This document shows, one piece after another, positions 18,472-25,610 of a stretch of DNA of 64,000 bases; positions within the stretch are counted from its first letter, which is position 1, and each line of letters starts with the position of its first letter. The position numbers and the translations under genes were made by a program. Source of the DNA: Roseobacter insulae. Its GTDB lineage: Bacteria > Pseudomonadota > Alphaproteobacteria > Rhodobacterales > Rhodobacteraceae. The DNA lies in NCBI RefSeq assembly GCF_019375555.1, contig NZ_JAHXDN010000001.1, positions 535,501-599,500 on the forward strand, written 5' to 3'. The notes below the pieces were generated by a model. That model made no database searches. It was not told where the DNA came from and saw only the letters and a program-made list of their open reading frames with translations.

Positions 18472-18953
18472 CACGTGTACGCCGCGCCATGGCGCTGGAC
18501 GCCGCGTCAATGGCGCGCCTTCTCAATCAGATCATTGAAAAGGGCGGTACAACCGCGCTGACCCGAGCCGTGACCTCCCAGGATCTGACAGAGTGGATGG
18601 CCAGCGACGCGGCCAGATCCGCGTGGCACGTCGCCTTGGCCGAAGATGAGTCTGTTGTTGGGTTTCAATGGCTTTCACCACATCCCGATCTGCCGCCGGA
18701 GGCTGTCGATATCGCGACGTTCGTGCAAGTGGGGCAGACCGGGCTCGGGATCGGATCAGCCTTGTTCGCCGCGACGGCCCGGGCTGCAAACGCGCTTGGA
18801 TATGTGTGGATCAACGCCACTATTCGCGCCGACAACGAAGGCGGGCTGACCTATTACCAGAGCAGAGGGTTCAGGGACTGGCACATCGACGAAGGTGTCG
18901 AACTGGAGTCGGGCCAGATCGTCGACAAAATCAGCAAACGGTACGATATCTGA
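18468..18953 (+). CDS. GNAT family N-acetyltransferase
   Basis: A 161-residue acetyltransferase. The acetyl-CoA-binding loop is GQTGLGIGSALFAATARAA and the C-terminal part has TIRADNEGGLTYYQSRGF, the usual GNAT motif B with YYxxxGF. The substrate is unknown. It is coupled to the HD hydrolase. A G9 homopolymer (18960-18968) lies just after the stop. Confidence 0.85.
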   Translation: MTRVRRAMALDAASMARLLNQIIEKGGTTALTRAVTSQDLTEWMASDAARSAWHVALAEDESVVGFQWLSPHPDLPPEAVDIATFVQVGQTGLGIGSALFAATARAANALGYVWINATIRADNEGGLTYYQSRGFRDWHIDEGVELESGQIVDKISKRYDI

Positions 18954-18974
18954 TACTGCGGGGGGGGGCGCTGT

Positions 18975-18994
18975 CGGTCTGACCGTGCAGACCG
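18975..18994. terminator. hairpin between GNAT and regA (convergent)
   Basis: Arms CGGTCTG (18975-18981) and CAGACCG (18988-18994) with a 6-base loop. There is no T-run, so termination may be partial or rho-assisted. It lies between two convergent genes. Confidence 0.4.
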
Positions 18995-19011
18995 CCCGGC
19001 GCTGCCGCAAA

Positions 19012-19566
19012 TCAGCGTGGCGAGCGCTTGGCCAGGATGCGTTGTAACGTCCGGCGGTGCATGTTCAGGCGACGCGCTGTTTCACTGACATTCCGGTCGC
19101 ATAGCTCAAACACACGTTGAATGTGTTCCCAGCGTACCCGGTCCGCGCTCATCGGGTTTTCGGGGGGTGGCGGCAGATCATCCCCATTTGCGAGCAGGGC
19201 GTTCACGATATCAGCTGCATCCGCGGGCTTGGACAAATAGTCCGTCGCGCCGATTTTAACCGCCGCCACGGCTGTCGCGATCGCCCCGTAACCGGTCAGG
19301 ACCACGACACGCGCATCAGGCCGTCTTTCGCGAAGTATTTCGACAACATCAAGGCCGTTACCGTCTTCCAGTCTCAGGTCGACAACTGCGTAGGCAGGTG
19401 GCCGCGCTGTGGCAATGGCGCTTCCTGCAGCCACCGATTCAGCTGTTTCGACCAGAAAACCGCGCTTTTCCATGGCCTTGGCCAGGCGGCGCAAAAACGG
19501 CTCGTCATCATCGACCAGCAACAGACTTTTGTCTTCGCCCAGGGTCATTTCAGCTGCATCCTGCAT
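19012..19566 (-). CDS. regA: redox response regulator RegA/PrrA/ActR
   Basis: A 184-residue two-domain response regulator. The receiver domain has LLLVDDDEPF, the phosphorylated Asp in AVVDLRLEDGNGLDVVEIL, the Thr in VVLTGYGAIATA and the Lys in YLSKPADA. A proline linker (LPPPPENPMSADRVRWEHIQ) leads to the Fis-type DNA-binding helix-turn-helix NVSETARRLNMHRRTLQRIL. RegA/PrrA is the global redox regulator of Rhodobacterales and it controls respiration, photosynthesis (where present) and CO2 and N2 fixation. ATG 19566 gives 184 residues as in Rhodobacter PrrA; a longer reading begins at 19587. Confidence 0.96.
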   Translation of the reverse strand: MQDAAEMTLGEDKSLLLVDDDEPFLRRLAKAMEKRGFLVETAESVAAGSAIATARPPAYAVVDLRLEDGNGLDVVEILRERRPDARVVVLTGYGAIATAVAAVKIGATDYLSKPADAADIVNALLANGDDLPPPPENPMSADRVRWEHIQRVFELCDRNVSETARRLNMHRRTLQRILAKRSPR

Positions 19567-19659
19567 CGGTCGCCTTTCCGTAAGCACATCTCATTGTGTC
19601 AGACTATATGTGCCACGCACGGCATTTCGTCAAATACGACCGGGGAGTGCCCGCTGCAC

Positions 19660-20277
19660 TCAGCTGTTTTCGACAAAACAGGAAACCGTATCCGCGACAT
19701 CCTGTGCCGTCGCCTCGCGCCGGAAAAACTCGACAAAACCAAGTTCTGGCAACACGAGATAGCTAAAGGTCGAGTGGTCGACCAGGTAGTAATCATCGTC
19801 GCCGTCATGTGCTTTGTAATATGTCCGATACGCTTCGCTGGCGGCTTTGACCTGCTCGGGTGATCCGGTCAGGCCGATCATCCGTTCATGCAGGTTTTCA
19901 GCAAAATCACCAACCACGTCCGGCGTATCCCGTTTGGGGTCAATGGAAATGAAGACCGGCGTGACGGAGATATTTTTCCCGGCCAGAATATCCACCGCAT
20001 CAGCGTTGCGCGCGGTGTCGATGGGGCAGACATCCGGGCAGAAGGTGTATCCGAAATAGATCAGCGCCGGCTCCTTGATGACATCGCGGTCCGTGACGGT
20101 CTGGCCTTGCGCGTTCACAAGCTCGAATGGTCCGCCGATCGTTGCAGCGCCGCCCGCGATCTGGCTGGTGCGACATTGCGCGAAGACATCATCACTTTTC
20201 GACGACTGGGTCGCATACCAGACGCCTGCGAGAAGGCCAACAACGGCGACGGCAGCAATGGGGGCGATATAGCGCAT
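19660..20277 (-). CDS. senC: SCO1/SenC/PrrC copper chaperone
   Basis: A 205-residue protein anchored by one N-terminal helix (IAPIAAVAVVGLLAGVWYA) with a thioredoxin-fold domain in the periplasm. The copper-binding motif is FGYTFCPDVCPID, and the third ligand His lies in YYLVDHSTFSYL. SenC/PrrC delivers copper to the CuA or CuB site of cytochrome oxidases and is the standard companion of regA in this group. It is upstream of regA on the same strand and divergent from regB across 96 bp. Confidence 0.93.
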   Translation of the reverse strand: MRYIAPIAAVAVVGLLAGVWYATQSSKSDDVFAQCRTSQIAGGAATIGGPFELVNAQGQTVTDRDVIKEPALIYFGYTFCPDVCPIDTARNADAVDILAGKNISVTPVFISIDPKRDTPDVVGDFAENLHERMIGLTGSPEQVKAASEAYRTYYKAHDGDDDYYLVDHSTFSYLVLPELGFVEFFRREATAQDVADTVSCFVENS

Positions 20278-20373
20278 GGGTGTTGCTTCTCCTAAAGTGC
20301 GTTAGGGTGTCTTTATCAAGAAGCAGTCGTACCGTCCTGCGACATCTATGCAACTCAAGAAGCGGTGAGACCG

Positions 20374-21762
20374 ATGCCCGAGACCAGCGTCCGACCCCTG
20401 AGCGGTGATACCCGCGCAAACTGGATCAGGCTGAGAACCATGATTCTGCTGCGCTGGTTTGCCATTGGCGGCCAATTGACGGCCATCACCGTGGCGCAAC
20501 ACTGGTACGGGCTGCAATTGGAACTGGGCCTCTGTTACTTCGTGATCGGGGCATCGGTTATCGCGAATCTCGTGGCGATTTTCGTCTTTCCCGAAAACAA
20601 GCGCCTGAGTGAGGTCGAAAACATGCTGATGGTCATGTTCGACCTGCTGCAGTTGAGTTTCCTGCTGTTCCTGACAGGTGGCCTGCACAATCCCTTCGCG
20701 CTGCTGATGCTGGGGCCTGTGACCATATCGGCCGCTGTCCTGACGCTAAGATCGACGGTGCTGCTGGGCAGTACCGCCATACTAATGGTCTCCATCCTGT
20801 CCCAGTTTCATCTGCCTTTGCGGACCGAGGCAGGAATGATTCTGGAAATCCCGCAGCTCTTTGTATTTGGCAACTGGATCGCCCTGATCATCGCGATTAT
20901 CTTTATTAGTGCCTATTCCGTGCGGGTTACGTCCGAGATTCATTCGATGTCGGATGCTTTGGCGGCTACGCAGATGGCTTTGGCGCGCGAGCAAAAGCTG
21001 ACCGATCTTGGTGGCGTCGTCGCGGCAGCCGCCCATGAGCTGGGAACGCCGCTTGCCACCATTAAACTGGCGAGCGGCGAACTTTACGAGGAGCTGACCG
21101 ACCAGCCGGACCTGCAGGAAGATGCTGCGTTGATCCGCGAACAGGCAGACAGGTGCCGGGATATTCTCCGCGATATGGGTCGTGCGGGAAAGGACGACCT
21201 GCACATGCATCATGCGCCCTTGATGGCGGTGGTGGAAGAAGCGGCGGAACCACATATGGGGCGCGGCAAAACCGTGCATTTCCATCATCTGGGCGATCCC
21301 ATGTTACAGCCCAGGATCCTGCGGAAACCGGAAGTGATCCATGGCCTGCGAAACCTCATCCAGAATGCGGTGGATTTTGCCGATTCGGATGTCTGGATCG
21401 AAGCGGGCTGGTCGGATGACAGTATTTCGCTGCGCATCATGGATGACGGTCTGGGCTTTCCTCCACATTTGCTGGGCCGGATCGGCGACCCGTTCATGCG
21501 CCGCCGACGCACCGATGGCGACCGGCGGTTGCGCCCTGAGTACGAGGGCATGGGGCTTGGCCTTTTCATCGCGAAAACACTGTTGGAGCGTTCGGGGGCC
21601 GAACTGCGTTTTGCCAACGGTCGCGACCCGCTGGACCCATCGAATGTGCCGCAGACGAATATGGGCGCAATCGTCGAGGTTACCTGGAACCGCCAAAAAA
21701 TTGATGCGCCCCGGGCCGAAACAGCTGCTGGCCTGGGTGAAAACCAACCGAACGTGGCTTAA
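20374..21762 (+). CDS. regB: redox sensor histidine kinase RegB/PrrB
   Basis: A 462-residue membrane kinase with about six N-terminal helices, including the ubiquinone-linked segment GGLHNPFALLML. The H-box is AAAAHELGTPLATIKLA, followed by the redox-active Cys region EQADRCRDILRDMG, and the ATPase domain has NLIQNAVDFA, DDGLGFP and GMGLGLFIAKTLLERSGA. It phosphorylates RegA when respiration slows. ATG 20374 is preferred; a GTG three codons before it is also in frame. It is divergent from senC, as in Rhodobacter. Confidence 0.95.
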   Translation: MPETSVRPLSGDTRANWIRLRTMILLRWFAIGGQLTAITVAQHWYGLQLELGLCYFVIGASVIANLVAIFVFPENKRLSEVENMLMVMFDLLQLSFLLFLTGGLHNPFALLMLGPVTISAAVLTLRSTVLLGSTAILMVSILSQFHLPLRTEAGMILEIPQLFVFGNWIALIIAIIFISAYSVRVTSEIHSMSDALAATQMALAREQKLTDLGGVVAAAAHELGTPLATIKLASGELYEELTDQPDLQEDAALIREQADRCRDILRDMGRAGKDDLHMHHAPLMAVVEEAAEPHMGRGKTVHFHHLGDPMLQPRILRKPEVIHGLRNLIQNAVDFADSDVWIEAGWSDDSISLRIMDDGLGFPPHLLGRIGDPFMRRRRTDGDRRLRPEYEGMGLGLFIAKTLLERSGAELRFANGRDPLDPSNVPQTNMGAIVEVTWNRQKIDAPRAETAAGLGENQPNVA

Positions 21763-21784
21763 ACCCAATCTTCCGGACCCGACG

Positions 21785-21799
21785 TTAACCAGTCATTAA
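21785..21799. promoter_or_regulatory. predicted CtrA full binding site (TTAA-N7-TTAA)
   Basis: The sequence TTAACCAGTCATTAA is a perfect TTAA-N7-TTAA, the consensus for the cell-cycle regulator CtrA. It is 53 bp upstream of the DivL-like gene (ATG 21852), a position suited to promoter control. CtrA itself is not in the window. Confidence 0.6.
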
Positions 21800-21851
21800 C
21801 CACGCAAGCCGGATAGTGATCCGGTAGAAATAGGAGATAAGGTTCCGGCTC

Positions 21852-23402
21852 ATGCCTTTTTGGGACATTGCAGCCATCGCCACCACCGCCGGTCTCAGCA
21901 CAATCGCTGGTCTTGCTTGGATTTCGCGCACGCAACGTCAACCCGATACACCCGCCGTGCGCCCCTCGACCGAGCCGGTGACAGACGGGATTTTCTTTCT
22001 CTTTGACAACAACGATCTGCATCATGCGTCAGACACCGCGCAACAGCTCTATCGCCTGATCCCCGGTCAGGATGACTGGCAGTCGTGGCGGGAACGGATG
22101 CTGAACCGCTTCCCGTCATTGCCCGAACGCCCGCCGCTGGAGCAGCCCGGAACGATGACCGTACAGGCCCGCCATGCAGAAGACACCGCGACGCTGAGCC
22201 TGACCCCACGCGGCCAGTACACCCAGATACATATGGATGATGACCGTATGGTGACTGCGGCGCAGGCCCAAAAACTGCGGGTCCTGCATCAGGAGCTTGC
22301 CGATCTGCGCCGGGCCAGCGATACCACCCCGCATGCCGTCTGGCAGGTCGATACGCAAGGCAAGGTGACCTGGCACAACGCGGCCTACGAAGACCTGTAC
22401 AACCGGCTCCACAACACGGCTCCCGTGCCCGTCAAACCGGTTTTCGAGGTAAACGATGCCTTGAACGAACAGACCGGGCGTCAACGTGTTTCAACCCAAT
22501 CCGGACCGGATGGCAAAAAGGACTGGTATGACGTCAATGCGGTAACGGTCGGCGATATTACGATTTTTCACGCCGTCGACGTCAATGCGGTGGTCAAATC
22601 CGAAGTGGCCCAGCGCAATTTTGTCCAGACACTCGCCAAGACCTTTGCGCAGCTATCCATTGGCCTGGCGATCTTTGACCGCAACGGACAACTGGCGCTC
22701 TTTAACCCTGCGCTGATTGATCTGACCGATCTGCCCGCAGATTTCCTGAGCGGCCGGCCCACCTTGCTGTCCTTCTTTGATCGCATGCGCGAGAACCGAC
22801 GCATGCCGGAGCCCAAGAATTACCATTCCTGGCGACAGGAAATCTCCGAAGTTATCGCCGCGGCCACCGATGGTCGCTACCAGGAAACCTGGACCTTGGA
22901 GACCGGACAGACCTACCGGGTGCGCGGACGCCCTCATCCCGATGGGGCGATTGCCTTTCTGATTGAGGATATCAGTGCGGAAGTGTCTCTAACAAGGAAC
23001 TTTCGGGCAGAACTGGAGCTTGGGCAGTCCCTTATGGATACGTTCGAAGAGGCGCTTGTCGTGTTTTCCTCGACCGGCGTCCTGACGTTTTGCAATGCTG
23101 CGTACCGGGAGCTGTGGGGGCTGGACCCCGACAACTCCTTTGCGGATGTGACAATCGCGGATTCCGTGCGGGAATGGAAACGCCTGTGCAAACCAGGCGC
23201 CCGCTGGGCAGCCCTGACCGATTTCGTGCTTGATTATGGAGAACGCGCCTCGTGGGAAATGCCGGCGGCATTGACCACCGGGCCCGCCGTGAACTGCACC
23301 ATTTCACGGATTGCTTCCGGCGCAACCGTGATCCGCTTTACAAAGTCTGAAGCTGCCCGACGCAAGTCGGCCATTTCCAAACCATCGCCAAGAGCGTCTT
23401 AA
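21852..23402 (+). CDS. membrane-anchored PAS-domain protein, DivL-like without a kinase domain
   Basis: A 516-residue protein with one N-terminal helix (residues about 5-25) and three successive PAS-like modules: residues about 155-260 (AVWQVDTQGKVTWHNAAY), 275-385 (LAIFDRNGQLALFNPAL) and 400-500 (ALVVFSSTGVLTFCNAAY). Unlike Caulobacter DivL, it ends after the last PAS module and has no DHp/HATPase domain. The next gene is tsaE, which is also the neighbour of divL in Caulobacter, and amgK and murU follow. A perfect CtrA site precedes it. The DivL relationship is an inference from position and architecture. It could act as a scaffold in the CtrA phosphorelay. Confidence 0.75.
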   Translation: MPFWDIAAIATTAGLSTIAGLAWISRTQRQPDTPAVRPSTEPVTDGIFFLFDNNDLHHASDTAQQLYRLIPGQDDWQSWRERMLNRFPSLPERPPLEQPGTMTVQARHAEDTATLSLTPRGQYTQIHMDDDRMVTAAQAQKLRVLHQELADLRRASDTTPHAVWQVDTQGKVTWHNAAYEDLYNRLHNTAPVPVKPVFEVNDALNEQTGRQRVSTQSGPDGKKDWYDVNAVTVGDITIFHAVDVNAVVKSEVAQRNFVQTLAKTFAQLSIGLAIFDRNGQLALFNPALIDLTDLPADFLSGRPTLLSFFDRMRENRRMPEPKNYHSWRQEISEVIAAATDGRYQETWTLETGQTYRVRGRPHPDGAIAFLIEDISAEVSLTRNFRAELELGQSLMDTFEEALVVFSSTGVLTFCNAAYRELWGLDPDNSFADVTIADSVREWKRLCKPGARWAALTDFVLDYGERASWEMPAALTTGPAVNCTISRIASGATVIRFTKSEAARRKSAISKPSPRAS

Positions 23403-23449
23403 ACGCGCTTAACTCTTGCAGACCTGCCTGCACAGAGTAAGCATGTGCC

Positions 23450-23923
23450 ATGGTAGAAAACCCCCATGTTCTGGTACTGAAATCGAGCGATGAGACGGCT
23501 TCTGCCGCGACGCGGCTGGCCGCATTGCTTGAGGTGGGGGACATCGTCCTGTTGAGCGGTCCGGTAGGGGCCGGGAAAACGCACTTCGCGCGACATCTGA
23601 TCCAGTCGGCTCTCGCCGAGCCCGAAGACATACCATCCCCTACATTCACCCTTGTTCAGACGTATGAAACGACGATTGGACCGATCTGGCACGCGGATCT
23701 CTATCGGCTTGGGACTCTCGGGGAAATCGAGGAGTTGGGTCTGACGGATGCTTTTGAAGAGGCGATATGCCTTGTCGAATGGCCTGACAGGCTGGGGCCG
23801 TTGCGCCCGCCATCGGCATTGGAGTTGTGGTTGTCGCACGGGAATGCCGAAAATGAGCGTATCCTCAAGGCCACCTGGCAGGACAGCCGGTGGGAAGAGA
23901 AAGTGCGCCGATGGATGTCATGA
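23450..23923 (+). CDS. tsaE: tRNA threonylcarbamoyladenosine biosynthesis ATPase
   Basis: A 157-residue P-loop ATPase with LLSGPVGAGKTHFAR (Walker A), the SPTFTLVQTYE segment, and WHADLYRLG (Walker-B-like region). TsaE drives turnover of the TsaB-TsaD complex in t6A synthesis. Length is normal. The gene overlaps amgK by ATGA. A near-CtrA motif with N6 spacing overlaps the stop of the previous gene but does not match the consensus. Confidence 0.93.
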   Translation: MVENPHVLVLKSSDETASAATRLAALLEVGDIVLLSGPVGAGKTHFARHLIQSALAEPEDIPSPTFTLVQTYETTIGPIWHADLYRLGTLGEIEELGLTDAFEEAICLVEWPDRLGPLRPPSALELWLSHGNAENERILKATWQDSRWEEKVRRWMS

Positions 23924-24942
23924 CAGCCAGATCCGATGCAGCACGGACGTTTCTTGCGCGGGCAGGGTGGTCGGATGCCGAAGTGACCACCTTGGCGGGG
24001 GATGCCTCCAACCGTCGCTACGATCGTCTGACCAAAGCCAATGGCGACCGCGCCGTATTGATGGATGCACCACCGGACAAGGGCGAGAAGATTTTGCCGT
24101 TCGTCAGGATCGCCGCGCATCTTTCCGGCCTTGGCCTCAGCGCGCCGCGCGTCTTGGCACAGGACGACGCCGCGGGGTTCCTGCTACTGGAAGATCTGGG
24201 CGACGACCTTTTTGCCCGGATCATGAAGGACAATCCGCAACGGGAAGAGATGCTTTATGCGGCGGCGGTGGATGTGTTGACCCACGTGCACCACAGCCAA
24301 CCGCCATCATTGGTGCCCTACGACGCGAAGTTCATGACACCTTTGGCTGCCTTGGCTTTCGACTGGTTTCAATTCGGTGCCACCGGCCAGACGGATACAA
24401 AGGCGCGATCCCGGTTCACAGCTGAATTCGAAGCGCTGCTGACGCCCCTGGCCGACGTGCCGCAGGTTCTTGTCCAGCGCGACTTTCATGCGGAAAACCT
24501 GCTCTGGCTGCCGGATCGGGCAGGACCCGCAAGAGTTGGGCTGCTTGATTTTCAGGACGCCATGCTGGGGCATCCTGCCTACGATCTCATGTCCGTACTT
24601 CAAGATGCGCGACGGGATGTGGCTGCATTAACGGAAGCGGCGATGATCGACCGGTATCTGGCACAAAACCCGCAAGACCCGGCTGCTTTTAAAGCCGCAT
24701 ATGCACTATTGGGCGCGCAGCGAAACCTGCGCATCATGGGTGGTTTTTCACGGCTCTGCATGCGGAACGGCAAGGTTCACTACATCGACCTGATCCCCCG
24801 CGTCTGGGCGCATGTAATGACAAACCTGAAGCACCCCGCGCTGGGCAGCGTGGCGCAGATCATCACGGATGCGTTGCCGGTGCCCACCCCCGAAGTTCTG
24901 ACCACGTTGAGATCGAAATGCGCGACATACCCCGATCGGTAA
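23920..24942 (+). CDS. amgK: anomeric MurNAc/GlcNAc kinase
   Basis: A 340-residue APH-like sugar kinase. Motifs are TTLAGDASNRRYDR near the start, FLLLEDLGDDLF, the catalytic loop VQRDFHAENLLWL and the metal ligand in LLDFQDAMLGHPAYDL. AmgK phosphorylates the anomeric carbon of N-acetylmuramate and is the first step of the MurU bypass of cell-wall recycling. ATG 23920 overlaps the tsaE stop (ATGA); ATG 23911 is an alternative. The adjacent murU provides the next step. Confidence 0.9.
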   Translation: MTARSDAARTFLARAGWSDAEVTTLAGDASNRRYDRLTKANGDRAVLMDAPPDKGEKILPFVRIAAHLSGLGLSAPRVLAQDDAAGFLLLEDLGDDLFARIMKDNPQREEMLYAAAVDVLTHVHHSQPPSLVPYDAKFMTPLAALAFDWFQFGATGQTDTKARSRFTAEFEALLTPLADVPQVLVQRDFHAENLLWLPDRAGPARVGLLDFQDAMLGHPAYDLMSVLQDARRDVAALTEAAMIDRYLAQNPQDPAAFKAAYALLGAQRNLRIMGGFSRLCMRNGKVHYIDLIPRVWAHVMTNLKHPALGSVAQIITDALPVPTPEVLTTLRSKCATYPDR

Positions 24943-25610
24943 TGCTCTTTGCGGCGGGCTTCGGTACACGGATGAAGCCGCTGACCGATGACCGGCCCAA
25001 GCCCCTGATCCGCGTCGCTGGCACGCCGCTGATTGATCACGCTTTGGCGTTGACCAAAGCGGTCGCCCCCCGGAAAGTTGTCGCAAACCTGCACTACAAA
25101 CCGGAAATGCTGGAACAGCATCTGGCGCCCCTTGGGGTTCAGACGGTGCTGGAAAGCCCCGATATTCTCGACACCGGCGGCGGTCTGCGCAATGCGCTGC
25201 CGACCTTGGGCGGGGGGCCGGTTTACACGCTCAACCCCGATGCGATCTGGAAGGGCGCAAACCCCTTGGCCTTGTTACAAAATGCGTGGCAACCTGACCG
25301 GATGGATGCCTTGCTTGCATGTGTGCCTGTTGCGCGGACCTGTGCCTATGAAGGTAACGGTGATTTTGAGATAGACGGGCAGGGGCGGCTCGCACGCGGC
25401 ACCGGTGTCGTTTACGGTGGTGCACAGATTATCAAGACCGGTCGGTTACGTGACATTGCCCCGCACAGGTTTTCACTGAACGTCCTTTGGGACATGATGC
25501 TGGACGACAAGCGTGTCTTCGGGCTGATCTATCCCGGTCAGTGGTGTGATGTCGGGCACCCCGGCGGCATCGCCATCGCCGAAGCGATGCTGGAAAACGC
25601 GGATGTTTGA
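24918..25610 (+). CDS. murU: N-acetylmuramate alpha-1-phosphate uridylyltransferase
   Basis: A 230-residue nucleotidyltransferase with the nucleotide motif MLFAAGFGTRMKPLT and RPKPLIRVAG, then DTGGGLRNALP and YPGQWCDVGHPG. MurU turns MurNAc-1-phosphate into UDP-MurNAc, so with AmgK it recycles peptidoglycan sugars while bypassing the de novo, fosfomycin-sensitive steps. The start may be ATG 24918 (used here) or ATG 24942, which overlaps the amgK stop as TAATG. It overlaps addB at its end. Confidence 0.9.
   Translation: MRDIPRSVMLFAAGFGTRMKPLTDDRPKPLIRVAGTPLIDHALALTKAVAPRKVVANLHYKPEMLEQHLAPLGVQTVLESPDILDTGGGLRNALPTLGGGPVYTLNPDAIWKGANPLALLQNAWQPDRMDALLACVPVARTCAYEGNGDFEIDGQGRLARGTGVVYGGAQIIKTGRLRDIAPHRFSLNVLWDMMLDDKRVFGLIYPGQWCDVGHPGGIAIAEAMLENADV

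Noticed and set aside
20291-20306. Inverted repeat CCTAA-N6-TTAGG between senC and regB
   Set aside because: Arms of five bases are too short to call an operator, and it does not match the RegA-binding consensus.
23399-23412. TTAA-ACGCGC-TTAA at the end of the DivL-like gene, upstream of tsaE
   Set aside because: The spacing is 6 instead of 7, so it does not meet the CtrA full-site consensus, and it overlaps a stop codon.
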